Below are positions 47,231-56,828 of a stretch of 64,000 nucleotides of DNA, in pieces. Numbering within the stretch: the first letter of the stretch is position 1; every line of letters starts with the position of its first letter. The translations under genes were made by a program, and so were the position numbers. The stretch comes from Bidens hawaiensis (Eukaryota > Streptophyta > Magnoliopsida > Asterales > Asteraceae): the NCBI GenBank assembly GCA_021521415.1, contig JAIQDT010001943.1, positions 186,001 through 250,000 on the forward strand, read 5' to 3'. The notes under the pieces were generated by a model. The model saw only the letters and a program-made list of their open reading frames with translations, had not been told where the DNA came from and made no database searches.

Positions 47231-49849
47231 GCGGGGAAATAAAGCCTATAGGGTCTACAACAAGTCAACCAAGCAGATTCTAGAGTCTTATGAAGTTCGT
47301 TGGTTTGAAGAAAATGAGACTGACGCCCGTGTTGGTCCCGGTTGGTTATTTTATTACAATGAACTCTTCAAGCCTTTTAATGTGTCTCCAGTTCTCAACA
47401 CAGAATCTTCAAGTGGTCCCACAGTGGAAGCTGCAGAGGAAACTCCACAGACAGTATCCCATATTTCTCCGCTAATAGATGATGATGCTGCAGAGTCAAC
47501 TAATGATTCACCAGTTGCTAGTACTCAGTCCAAGAAATCTCCAGAACCAGAATGCTCGTCAATCAGGTCTAAAAATGCTTCAAATGGTGAGGGGGAGAGT
47601 TCTATTCGTCAGATCTTCGGGAGCACACTATTTCCCGATGACATTCCAAATGAATATGTCGCCGGCACCTCCTACTCTCATAATACGGCGACATCTGGCT
47701 GGAAGAACCCTCTTACTGATTCCGGTGAGAACGTGACAAATTTTCAACCTAACAGTGATGTTTCCGATCATTCAATTCCATCAAGAATCCAGAAGAATCA
47801 TCCGATTGAAAACATCATAGGTCCCATTGAAGCAGGTGTGTCCACCAAAAGTCAGACCGGACACATAAACAGTTGTATGTTTTCCTGTTTCATTTCTCAA
47901 ATCGAGCCAAAGAAAGTTGAGATGGCTCTTCAAGAACCTAGTTGGGTTGATGCTATGCATGAAGAACTGAATCAGTTTGATAAGTTAAAGGTATGGAGAT
48001 TGGTTAAACTGCCGGAAGGAAAGAAAGCTCTCGATACAAGATGGTTTCTTAGAAACAAGCAAGATGACACCGGGGTTATTGTTCGAAACAAGGCACGACT
48101 GGTAGTTCGCGGGTTTCGTCAGGTTGTGGGGTTAGATTACACAGAGGTCTATGCTCCAGTGGCTAGACTTGAGGCCATTAGAATTTTTCTGGCCTATGCA
48201 TCATATATGGGGTTCACAGTATATCAGATGGATGTCAAGACCGTGTTTTTGTATGGTGAGGTCAAAGAGGAGATCTATGTTGATCAGCCACCGGGTTTCG
48301 TTGATTCTAAGAAACCAAATCATGTCTAAAAGCTAGATAAAGCCTTGTACGGGCTACATCAGGCTCCTCGGGCGTGGTATGCTACACTGACCGCGCACCT
48401 TCTTGATCATCGCTACAAGCGTGGAACGATTGATCAAACACTGTTCCGGAAAAATGTCGGAAACGATTTGATTCTTGTCCAGATCTATGTTGATGACATC
48501 ATCTTCGGATACACCAGTGCTGACTTGTGCAAAGAATTTGAGGGTGTAATGAATAAAGATTTGAAATGAGTTCGTTGGGTGAAATGACAACATTTCTGGG
48601 TTTATAGGTTCGCCAAAGTCCGACAGGATTTTATTGCATCAAGGAAAGTATGTTGAAGATACACTGGCAAAGTATGAACTTCAAGATTCCAAGAGTGCTA
48701 ACACTCCCATGGCAGAGAGACCGCTACTGTCATCTGATCCAAAAGGGAGTCCCGTAGATTAAACGTACTATCGATCGATGATCGGGCCTCTGATGTATCT
48801 CACAGCTAGCCGTCCTGACATCATGTTTTGTAGGTTCCCAGCCGGATCTACATGGAATATCCCGTTCTACGTAGGTGCGGAATCCCTACGTAAGACGTTA
48901 CGAGCGTAGAAGACGATACGAGTTAACACGATCGAACACACGTTACAATAAGCAAAGACACTTTGTATTGCAACCGGAAACACGTGATATCAATCACTGA
49001 TTACAGAACTCGTAAACACGTAAACTAAACTTGTTTCTTATTGATTAAGCCGTAACCTAATCAATATATAACACGACAACTTCGCCTGGCATGTTCAGGC
49101 GAAGTTGTCACTAACTTCGCTTATCTAACAAGTTCGCCTATATCAGTGAACTTGTTAACTAACTTCGCTTACATACAAACACAAATCCAAATGACTCGAT
49201 TACAGACACTATATACTGAACTACTGACATCATGCACCAACATGTTTGCAGTCTGTCAATGTGCTCGCTTGCAGGCTAACCCTAAACACTCTCATTTAAT
49301 TGCTGTTATAAGTATTTTTAGATATCTGAAGGGACAACCAAAGTTAGGTCTTTGGTATCCCAAACAATCAGAATTTGATCTTTATGCTTTTGCTGATAGC
49401 AATTATGGTGGAGATGACATCGACAGGAAATCCACGTCATCCGGTTGTCAGTTTCTTGGAGATCGCCTTATCTCATGGCAGTGTAAGAAACAACAAACAG
49501 TGTCCACCTCGACCGCCGAAGCAGAATATGTTGCCGCATCCGCTTGCTGCTCTCAGGTTATCTGGATGCAAAACCAGTTGCTGGATTACGGTTTGGAATT
49601 TCTTGACACTCCTATTTTCTGTGAGAATGATGCGGCCATTGCTATTGTGAAAACCATGTCCAACATTCTAAAACCAATCACATCGATATTAAATATCATT
49701 TTATTCGTGACTGTTTCGTTCGGAAATTGATTCATCTTGAACAAGTCCACACCGACAACAACGTGGCGGACTTATTTACAAAACAGGTTGGAACAACAAA
49801 ATTTAATGTGCTTGTGGGTTTTCTTAAAATGCTTCGTTTTGGGGATTGA
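47231..49849 (+). pseudogene. pol: pol of C2(+), linker, reverse transcriptase and RNase H
   Basis: A variable Ser/Pro-rich linker is followed by MFSCFISQIEPKKVEMALQ. RT starts near VDAMHEELNQFDKLKVW (47950) with YQMDVKTVFLYGEVKEEIYV (48225) and LVQIYVDDIIFG (48475). Stops occur at 48327 and 48567, with frame changes nearby. The SRPDIMF region is split by a solo LTR (48829-49242). RNase H resumes with FAVCQCARLQANPKHS (49243) and includes CQFLGDRLISWQCKKQQTVS and TAEAEYVAASACC. The stop is at 49847-49849. Confidence 0.85.
48829..49242 (-). mobile_element. Solo LTR of the C1 family inserted in C2(+) pol
   Basis: Forward it runs TGTAGGTTCCCAGCC to CATGCACCAACA (414 bp), flanked by TGTTT at 48824-48828 and 49243-49247. 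It carries the CGACAACTTCGCC / GGCGAAGTTGTC hairpin of C1 LTRs. No internal sequence remains. Confidence 0.92.
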
Positions 49850-49956
49850 GTCTTTTTGGGGATAAATTTGTACATATTTGTTTATTTTTGCACAAATTTA
49901 GGGGGAGAAAAATCAAAAATACAAAAATAGTGTATGTGCGTTGAAAAATCAAAATG

Positions 49957-50291
49957 TGTAAGTCCCGAATCTGGATCACTACAATATGATATTAACCAAA
50001 CGAGTATTGGTGCTAAATACCAACACTTGGTGATTCAAGAACACAAATAGGAACTAGTAAATACACAAGATTGCTTCAAAACACACGTATATTATTGAAT
50101 ACGCCATGTGCTTAAGCACTTACAATACTTGATCACAATTCCAAATCTTTCCAAACCCAAAAGTAAGAAAGCTTAATTTACACAAACGTTTCTAGGAGAG
50201 TAATTTCGAGGAAAAATAAAATTTGACAAGACAAAACAAAATAAAATAAAACTAAAACAAGAAAAATAAATCCGCACACAAATATAAGACA
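49957..50291 (-). repeat. 3' LTR of C2(-)
   Basis: On the minus strand it begins TGTCTTATATTTGTG at 50291, directly after the purine run AAAGGGAGT, and ends GGGACTTACA at 49957; 335 bp. Its 3' 190 bp align with the C2(+) LTR. Confidence 0.75.
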
Positions 50292-50825
50292 ACTCCCTTT
50301 AAAATTTAATGACGGGATCAAATTTCAGTTCTTAGTAAAACTGCCGCCTTTTTATGAAAAGATCCGAACATGGAATCATATCGTTTAAGAGGTTGTCACA
50401 AGGATTCATGTTTAGCGTTATTATGACATTAAGAGACTGATTGATAGCGTGTATCCCATACTTAGCATGATTTTCATCGCATCAGTGATATGATTAAGGT
50501 TCAGTTAGGCATAAAGCTTAGATGGACATCGCTCATGGACCTGTGATGCCTCCTATCTCTTCTCAAAGCGTATTTGGCTTTCCCCAGATCACCCCAATTT
50601 GACTCCAACCCCTTAATGCTTGATCAAAAGATTTTATATAAAATAGGCTTAGTTTTTAAGGTAAACTAACAAGCCTTTCATTCGAGACATGACAGGACTT
50701 ACTTGTGTGCCCCCATCTCTGTAGTTCTAGTTTGACCCTTTAAGCCTTGATTATGAAATAACTTTAACAGAAATAAGTAAATGCAATCACAATTATTTTT
50801 TTTATTTTTTTTTATTTTTTTGCAT

Positions 50826-50860
<35 letters not shown>

Positions 50861-51315
50861 GCTTGACGGTACAATATTTTTGGTGATCAAGACACTAACG
50901 GGCTCGTGTATGACTGGGTAATTGCTTTTCTGCCTATCATTCGGAGAGATGTATATGGAGACATGCACATGTCTTCAAAATGACTCTCCACATTAAGTTT
51001 AGCAAATTTAGTTTATATCACTTTAACTTTTACGCATCATGGAAAGCTACCATACACATCAATGACTGTTCTAGAGCCCTTTAAGATTAATAACTTCACC
51101 CGTTAGGCACACAGAAACAATTTATCTATCATTTTCCAAAGGTTGGATCGATTCTCATTTTTGAAAAATTTTGAAGCTTCTAAAAAGCCGTTAACTGAAT
51201 AGTAATATCACTTCCCTGGGAGTTAAGTAAAACACACGTGTTAAGAATTCAGTCACCCCGGTCACTTTAAGTCTTCAGGTAAATGGCTATCCATTATAAC
51301 CACAAGTGGTTAACC
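50292..51315 (-). other. Conserved non-coding 3' spacer of C2(-), distal part
   Basis: No ORF of note. Blocks such as GACTGGGTAATTGCTTTTCT with TGCCTATCATTCGG (50914-50944), TCTCAAAGCGTAT (50560) and GTTAGGCACACAGAA (51103) are nearly identical to blocks in the C1(-) spacer at 55620-56520. An (ATA)n/(AAT)n microsatellite lies at 50826-50861. The end carries the first half of a two-hairpin module, cut by the C1(-) insertion. Confidence 0.75.
50826..50861. repeat. (AAT)n microsatellite
   Basis: About eleven AAT triplets inside the C2(-) spacer, next to T-rich runs. Confidence 0.9.
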
Positions 51316-51320
51316 GGACC
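51254..51320 (-). other. Two-hairpin module alpha, first half
   Basis: The CACCCCGGTCACTT box and GGTAAATGGCTATCC are followed by a perfect hairpin TAACCAC-AA-GTGGTTA (51297-51312) and CGGACC. The C1(-) element is inserted exactly at GGACC. The second half continues at 62716. Confidence 0.65.
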
Positions 51321-51722
51321 TGTAGGTTCCCAGCCAGATCTACACGGAAATATCTCGTTCTACGTAGGTGCGGAATTCCTACATAAGACGATACGAGTGT
51401 AGAATCGATATACGTTAAACACAAGCAAACACACGTTACAATAAACAAAGAACACGTTGTATTGCAACTCATAACACGTGAATCACCGATCACAATTACA
51501 CAAAACTGAACAAGTGATCCAAATAACCCGTAGGCTAAACCTATATATCATACGACAACTTCGCCTAACATGTTTAGGCGAAGTTGTCACTAACTTCGCT
51601 TGTTCCACAAGTTCGCCTATATCAGGCGAACTTGTGTGACAAGTTCGCTTAAACATCAATACAAATCCAAATAACACGATTACAGACACTAGATACTGAA
51701 CTACTGACATCATGTACCAACA
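51321..51722 (-). repeat. 3' LTR of C1(-)
   Basis: 402 bp, bounded by TG and CA. The hairpin CGACAACTTCGCCTAA / TTAGGCGAAGTTGTCA-type lies near 51552-51590, plus a second AGTTCGCCTATATCAGGCGAACT palindrome near 51610. Preceded on the minus strand by the PPT at 51723-51735. Confidence 0.93.
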
Positions 51723-51802
51723 GACTCCCCCTTGGCAGTAGCTTCATATCTCTATCTTCAATCACGTGTCTAGTAATCTCAAAAATCTTGTATCTTCCAT
51801 CT

Positions 51803-54699
51803 TCAAGCATGAATGCCTTCTCGTACACAAACTGAAACTACTCTTTGATATTTCTTTGCTTCATCTTTCCATGCAGGAATATAAAATATCTTTTTCTCAT
51901 TTAGCACCTGCAGATCAGCTTGAGACAAATTCACTAAGTGCATTGGATCATATACTCTCATCAGCTCTTGTTTATCTTCATCCTCCATTACTGCTTCAGC
52001 TGTTTCACTATCAACGTACCACCATTTCAGATCTTTGAGCACATCCTTGGGCATTTGTTTCATCGGCACTTCTTTTTGACACCGGATCGGCTTATACTTC
52101 ATTATCATCCAAGGCTTGCCATCTGCTCTCATTCCCCTGTCTTTGTCTTCAACGAGCTTTCCTTTCTGCGGTTTCAACAACTCGAACTTTTTCTCCTTTA
52201 TGCTTTCTTTCCAGACTATCTTTCCAATGTTATCATCACTTCTATTTATCAACCCCAACCTGGCTAAGTCCTTCACTTCACATTCAGGCAACGTATTCAG
52301 CGATCTCAACAACTTCTTGAAATACTGAACCCCATCATACCGTTTAATCACAAAAAGCCTCAACTGCTCATCATATAACTAGCATATAATCCCCTTTTTC
52401 GATTTAGCATAACCCCCGATGTTGTAACTTTTCTTGAACATAGTAGGGACCGCCGGTTTCTTAGTCTTTACGAACCACTGAGCGTAGCCTTCTTTCCATC
52501 TTGGCTGCCCCTCCCATTCTCTCATCACATTCCGTGTCTTTACCAAAATCTGACTTTTCAACTGCTGGAATTTCATGCTCAACATTCTCCTCCACAATCT
52601 CTCCCTCTTCGACTTCACTATCAATCACGATCTCAGCCCCTATCTTCTCTATCTCCTCCAACGGTAACACATCCTCATCACCAATAACATCATCATCCAA
52701 CACCTCCTCAGCCTCCACAACCACCACATCATCACCCCCTGAACCGCCAGCTGCACTCGTTGACTCCCCCTGAGATGTGGAAGTCCCAAGAGCTTGTTCA
52801 GTTCTTGGAAACTCTCCACCTGCATCTTTCGATGCATTGGGATCATCGTCTCGATCGTTACGCTTCTTCGTCCTCAGGTCGTCACCCTTACAGCTCGTCT
52901 CCCCCTGAGATGCCAAGAACTGTTTCAAGGCATCAAATATTTTACCATGCTCGATCAGGAGGGACGACTGAATCTGATTCTCCGCGCTGAATAGCATGAG
53001 TCTGGATAAGATTTACTCTTGATTGTTCTACCACGACCCTTTCCAGCGCTGCTATTCTTTCCGAGTCGGATAAGGTTGCATCGAAATCAAACCTCATATG
53101 TGATATGTCTTGAGCGTACGGAGGAGGGATTCCCAATGTAACTGGCACCTCAGTAACAGGTGGAAACGTAACCGCAGGTGGTATCGTAACCGACAACCCT
53201 GCAGTGGCAACAACTGTCGACTCAACAAACCTTGCTACGACCTCGGATGGAGTAAGAGATGGAGGTGGTAAGGACACAATCTCCGGAGCCGAGAGCTGGA
53301 ATGTAGTGGGTGGGATGCCGAAGGAAGATGAGGTAGTCACCACGGGATTATCCGCGGTGCTTAACACTGTAACTGGCAGTGATGAAGGGACCATAGTCAT
53401 ACCAGACAGTGCGGGTGGAGTGAAACGAACCACCCTTGAGCTCTCACCAGCTCCCGAACCTGCACCTGCCCTTTCCCTTCTCGATCTACGGACCAACCGA
53501 TGTAAATCTTCCTCAAAGTCCGAATCACTGTCATCGGTGTCTCTCTTCCTCTTCCCGTGAATTCTTTCATGAGTAATCAGAATCTGTCTTGCTTCATTCA
53601 CATCATCATTTGAAGAGTCAGAGTCAGTCTCCGTCGTAGCTGTCATAGCCACATCCACACTAGTAACCCGTTCAACCGAGACTTGCACCTCTTCCTCTGG
53701 ATCAACACGTTCCTTATCGAAGAAACCTTGGCCGCCAAAAGCAATTTCAAGGTCTACATTTTCCTCCGGTGCCACAACAGGAGCAGCAGGTAAAGCTTGT
53801 TGTACCTCAGGTGGTGGTTGAGGTGCTCCAGCCTGTTGTGGTGCCGGATCCCGAAACTCGTCCCCACGAGCTGGAACATACTCTGGGTTGATCAAGTACC
53901 CAAATAATGGAGTATGTCGAGGACGGAGCTCAGGTTTGCTTCTTGCACTTGATGATCTACACTGAGCGAAGATTCGCTTGCTGACACTTTCCACAGACCG
54001 AATCGGACGGCACTGATGTAACGAGGGGGCCACGTGATTCAAGATCATTTGAAGGAATCTTGGATACATTAAGAATCTCTTACGCGCCACCGCTCGTCTT
54101 TGACGGTCTATCTCGTAGAACACCATCTGACTAAAGCTATAACGCTTGTTGTAAGTCAGTGCAGTCATTGCCGACTGCATGGTCGCACCCATTCCATCCG
54201 TACCGGCCTTTCTCCCCGACATACACACGATCATCACGTGCATAAAAAAGCGCCATTGGTCTAACAAGAACCCCTTTCGTCTTTGAGTATCCCCCAATGG
54301 ACCAGAATAGCCCATTCTCAGAAAAGCACCATCTCTGAATGGAGCCACGAAGTCGGTAGGGTCATTTCTCGTTTCATCCCCAAACTGCAAAGCAACCCTG
54401 ATCTGCTCAGACGAGAACAACACTACCTGATTGTTAACCGTTGCACGCATGATTGGGGGCTCGACTCGACAATCATATTCCACTGTCTCCCAGAAATCTT
54501 CTATGTTTGGTAGGGAGGTGAGCAGTGTTGTAGTAATAGCGTGGAAGATACGCGAGCAGATAAGAAACGTGATGATCTCGCGGAAATCATCAACACCGCT
54601 CGCATCCGGGTCCAGAGTAATGTACATATTATGCCCCGGGAAAAACTGTCGGTTGTTGTCTCCACCTTCATCACCACCTGCTCCAGCTACAGCTGCCAT
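51803..54699 (-). pseudogene. C1(-) 3' accessory ORF (aORF), full length but frameshifted
   Basis: ATG at 54699. The first 560 residues are open to about 53000: FFPGHNMYITLDPDASG, then a globular part with FWETVEYDCRVEPP, LGDTQRRKGFLLDQWRFFM, SGRKAGTDGMGATMQSAM, YSFSQMVFYEIDRQRRA and KRIFAQCRSSSARSKPE. Pro-rich, acidic and Arg/Ser linkers follow, with a coiled-coil-like HMRFDFDATLSDSERIAALE. Frame changes near 52990, 52470-52400 and 52365 lead to the C-terminal part (VIKRYDGVQYF, LKDLKWWYVD, YIPAWKDEAKKYQ) with TGA at 51803. Together about 960 codons. The N-terminal region reminds me of plant-mobile-domain/Transposase_32-like proteins found in plant elements, but I cannot confirm that. No catalytic motif is recognised. 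Confidence 0.75.
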
Positions 54700-54759
54700 T
54701 TCTACAACAAAAACAGTCTAAGTTAGAGAATCGTCAAGTCAAATCACAAGTTCACATGT

Positions 54760-55460
54760 TACCATGAGCGAAGTTATGATTTATTCTGTATAAGCGAAGT
54801 TAGGGGTGGGGCGAAGTTGGTAATAACTTCACCTTAACTTTAACTTCGCCTGATAAATGTTAAATAAATAAAAAAATAATAAAAATAAAAAAATAAAAGG
54901 GCCAGGCGAAGTTAATGATAACTTCGCCTAACCACAACTTCGCCTCATATACTGTTAAATAATTAAATATCAGGCGAAGTCAAACCTTAGGCGAAGTTAA
55001 GGATAACTTCGCCTAAACTGTAACTTCGCCTGAATCTGAAGCGGCAACAGTATAGACGGCAAAACGAGGTGAATTTTATGAGTTTGATGATTGTGGACAC
55101 TACAAAACATGTGTTTAAGGAGATTACGACGATCAAGATGATTACGAACACGTGAAAATAAGTTGGAAAAGCGGGTGTTGAGGGTTCGAATGAACGGGGT
55201 CACGAATCGGGTCGAAACGACCTTTGTTAAACGTCAATGTCATAGATTATATGATAAGATGACACTACACACCTTTAAATCGGATTAGAAACTGAGAAAA
55301 ACAACAAGATGTGATTCGAGATATAACTTCGCCTAGGTTACTGGAAGATAAGTTCGCCGGGTTTGAAAATAATAATGAATTTGACCAATAATATCTTTAT
55401 ATAGGGTCAAAGATGAACAGGCGAAGTTGGGGCTAACTTCGCTTACCCCTTAACTTCGCC
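54760..55460. repeat. Palindromic GGCGAAGTT / AACTTCGCC array in the C1(-) spacer
   Basis: Words occur in both orientations, often separated by only 5-15 bases (for example GGCGAAGTTAAGGATAACTT near 54990), so many local hairpins are possible. The same word is in the LTR hairpin and leader array. Confidence 0.85.
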
Positions 55461-56518
55461 TGTTTTATTAACTTCGCTTGATAACCATGTTACAAAACAG
55501 ACCCTCTAATTTGAACATTATGCTTTTAACTTTTAAACCTTACTTTAAAGAGTAGAATGTTACGATCAAAGACCATGTAACCAGATATAAAGTCATAAAA
55601 CGACATAAGTAGAATAAAACTTAGAAATAAAGTACACGGGATCAAATTTCAATCTCGACAGGGACTACCTCGTTTTAGAAAAGATCCGAACAGGAATCAT
55701 ACTAATTAAGTGACTGTCACACAGATCCATGTTTAGCTGTATTATGACATAAAGAAACAGGTTGTAAGCAGGTAAATAAACTTAGTATGGTTTTCATCGC
55801 TTCTGTGATACGGATTAGGTTCAATTAATCTCAAAACTTAAATGGGCAACACATCAGAGATTGTTATGTCTCCTATCTATTCTCAAAGCGTATTAGGCTT
55901 TCCCCAAGTCACCCCGAGTTGACCTCGACCCGTAGTGTCTGATTTAGCTGTAAATACATCTCGATATTCATCTCGTTCTCGGTCTTGCCTCTTGATTGAT
56001 AAGTATAGCATAATAGATTTCAGAAGGCTTAAATAATAATAATTTTAATAATTTTTATTTATTTATTTATTTTTATTTTTTAAAGATTTCCATAGCCGTA
56101 AACAGTAGACTACTGCAATTCCCGAATATGGATCACTGCAGTTTCTTGACACACTATCTTCTCGGGAATCAGAAAACTCACGGGCTCGTGTATGACTGGG
56201 TAATCGCTTTTCTGCCTATCATTCGGAAAGATATATATGAAGACATGCACAACTCTTAATGAGTTTCCACTTAAAATCGAGGAGAGTTAGTTAGTATCAC
56301 TTCTACTTTTACGCACCATAAAAAGCTACCATGACATACAATGACTGTTCCAAAGTCTTTTAGGCCTAATAACTTCACTAGTTAAGCACACAGAATTAGT
56401 TTGTCTATCACCTTCCAAGGTTGGATCAATTTTCTTTTAAACATGGTAAAGATACTTCTTACGAAGTAGTAGACTTGAAAAATTATTTCATCTCCCAATA
56501 AAAAAATTTAACTTCTAT

Positions 56519-56643
56519 CGCCCCGATCAAGTCGAAGTCTTCAGGTAAACGGCTATCCTGAAGATCCAATGGATCAGCTGGACCGACCACATACGAGTAT
56601 GTGTCCTTCTAACTAAGTATAAACGACTAATTTTCAGCGAAAG
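56519..56643 (-). other. Two-hairpin module gamma
   Basis: CGCCCCGATC, then GGTAAACGGCTATCCTG, hairpin 1 GATCC-AAT-GGATC (56563-56575), GGACC, hairpin 2 CACATAC-GA-GTATGTG (56588-56603), then TCCTTC. The RNA is transcribed from the minus strand, but the palindromes form there as well. Confidence 0.65.
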
Positions 56644-56663
56644 AATAAAAACACATCATAAAC

Positions 56664-56788
56664 CGCCCCGGTCACTTTCAGTCATCTGGTTAATGGCTAT
56701 CCTCATACTCTACAGGTAGAAATGAGGACCAAACATATCCGAAGATATGTCCTTCAAACTGAAGCAACCGACATAATTCTAAGCGATA
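56664..56788 (-). other. Two-hairpin module delta
   Basis: CGCCCCGGTCACTTTCAGTC, then TTAATGGCTATCCTCAT. Hairpin 1 has outer CCTCAT/ATGAGG and inner TCTAC-AG-GTAGA (56701-56727), followed by GGACC. Hairpin 2 is ACATATC-CGAA-GATATGT (56733-56750), then CCTTCAAACTGAAGCAACCG and ACATAATTCTAAGCGA. Confidence 0.7.
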
Positions 56789-56828
56789 GTGACGTTTTTT
56801 TTTTTGTAAGTAAAAACGAAAAACACGG

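Larger units (their letters stand above)
42112..49956 (+). mobile_element. Copia element C2(+), degenerate, truncated at its 3' end by C2(-)
   Basis: LTR (about 42112-42486), PBS, leader with TTCTCGGTCA repeats, gag, protease, integrase, RT and RNase H follow each other. A solo C1 LTR interrupts the RT/RNase H region (48829-49242). After the RNase H stop (49849) only about 100 bp of 3' non-coding sequence remain before the C2(-) LTR begins at 49957. No 3' LTR is in the window. Many stops and frameshifts make it a pseudo-element. Confidence 0.85.
54720..56828 (-). other. Non-coding spacer of C1(-) between pol and the accessory ORF
   Basis: About 2.1 kb without a credible ORF. The part next to the accessory ORF (54760-55460) is an array of AACTTCGCC and GGCGAAGTT words in both orientations, more than a dozen. 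The part next to pol (55620-56800) is conserved with the C2(-) spacer and contains two hairpin modules. A reasonable inference is that it controls expression of the accessory ORF or packaging. Confidence 0.75.

Noticed and set aside
52501..53560. Forward-strand Ser/Thr-rich frames opposite the accessory ORF
   Set aside because: Shadows of the low-complexity linkers of the minus-strand accessory ORF.
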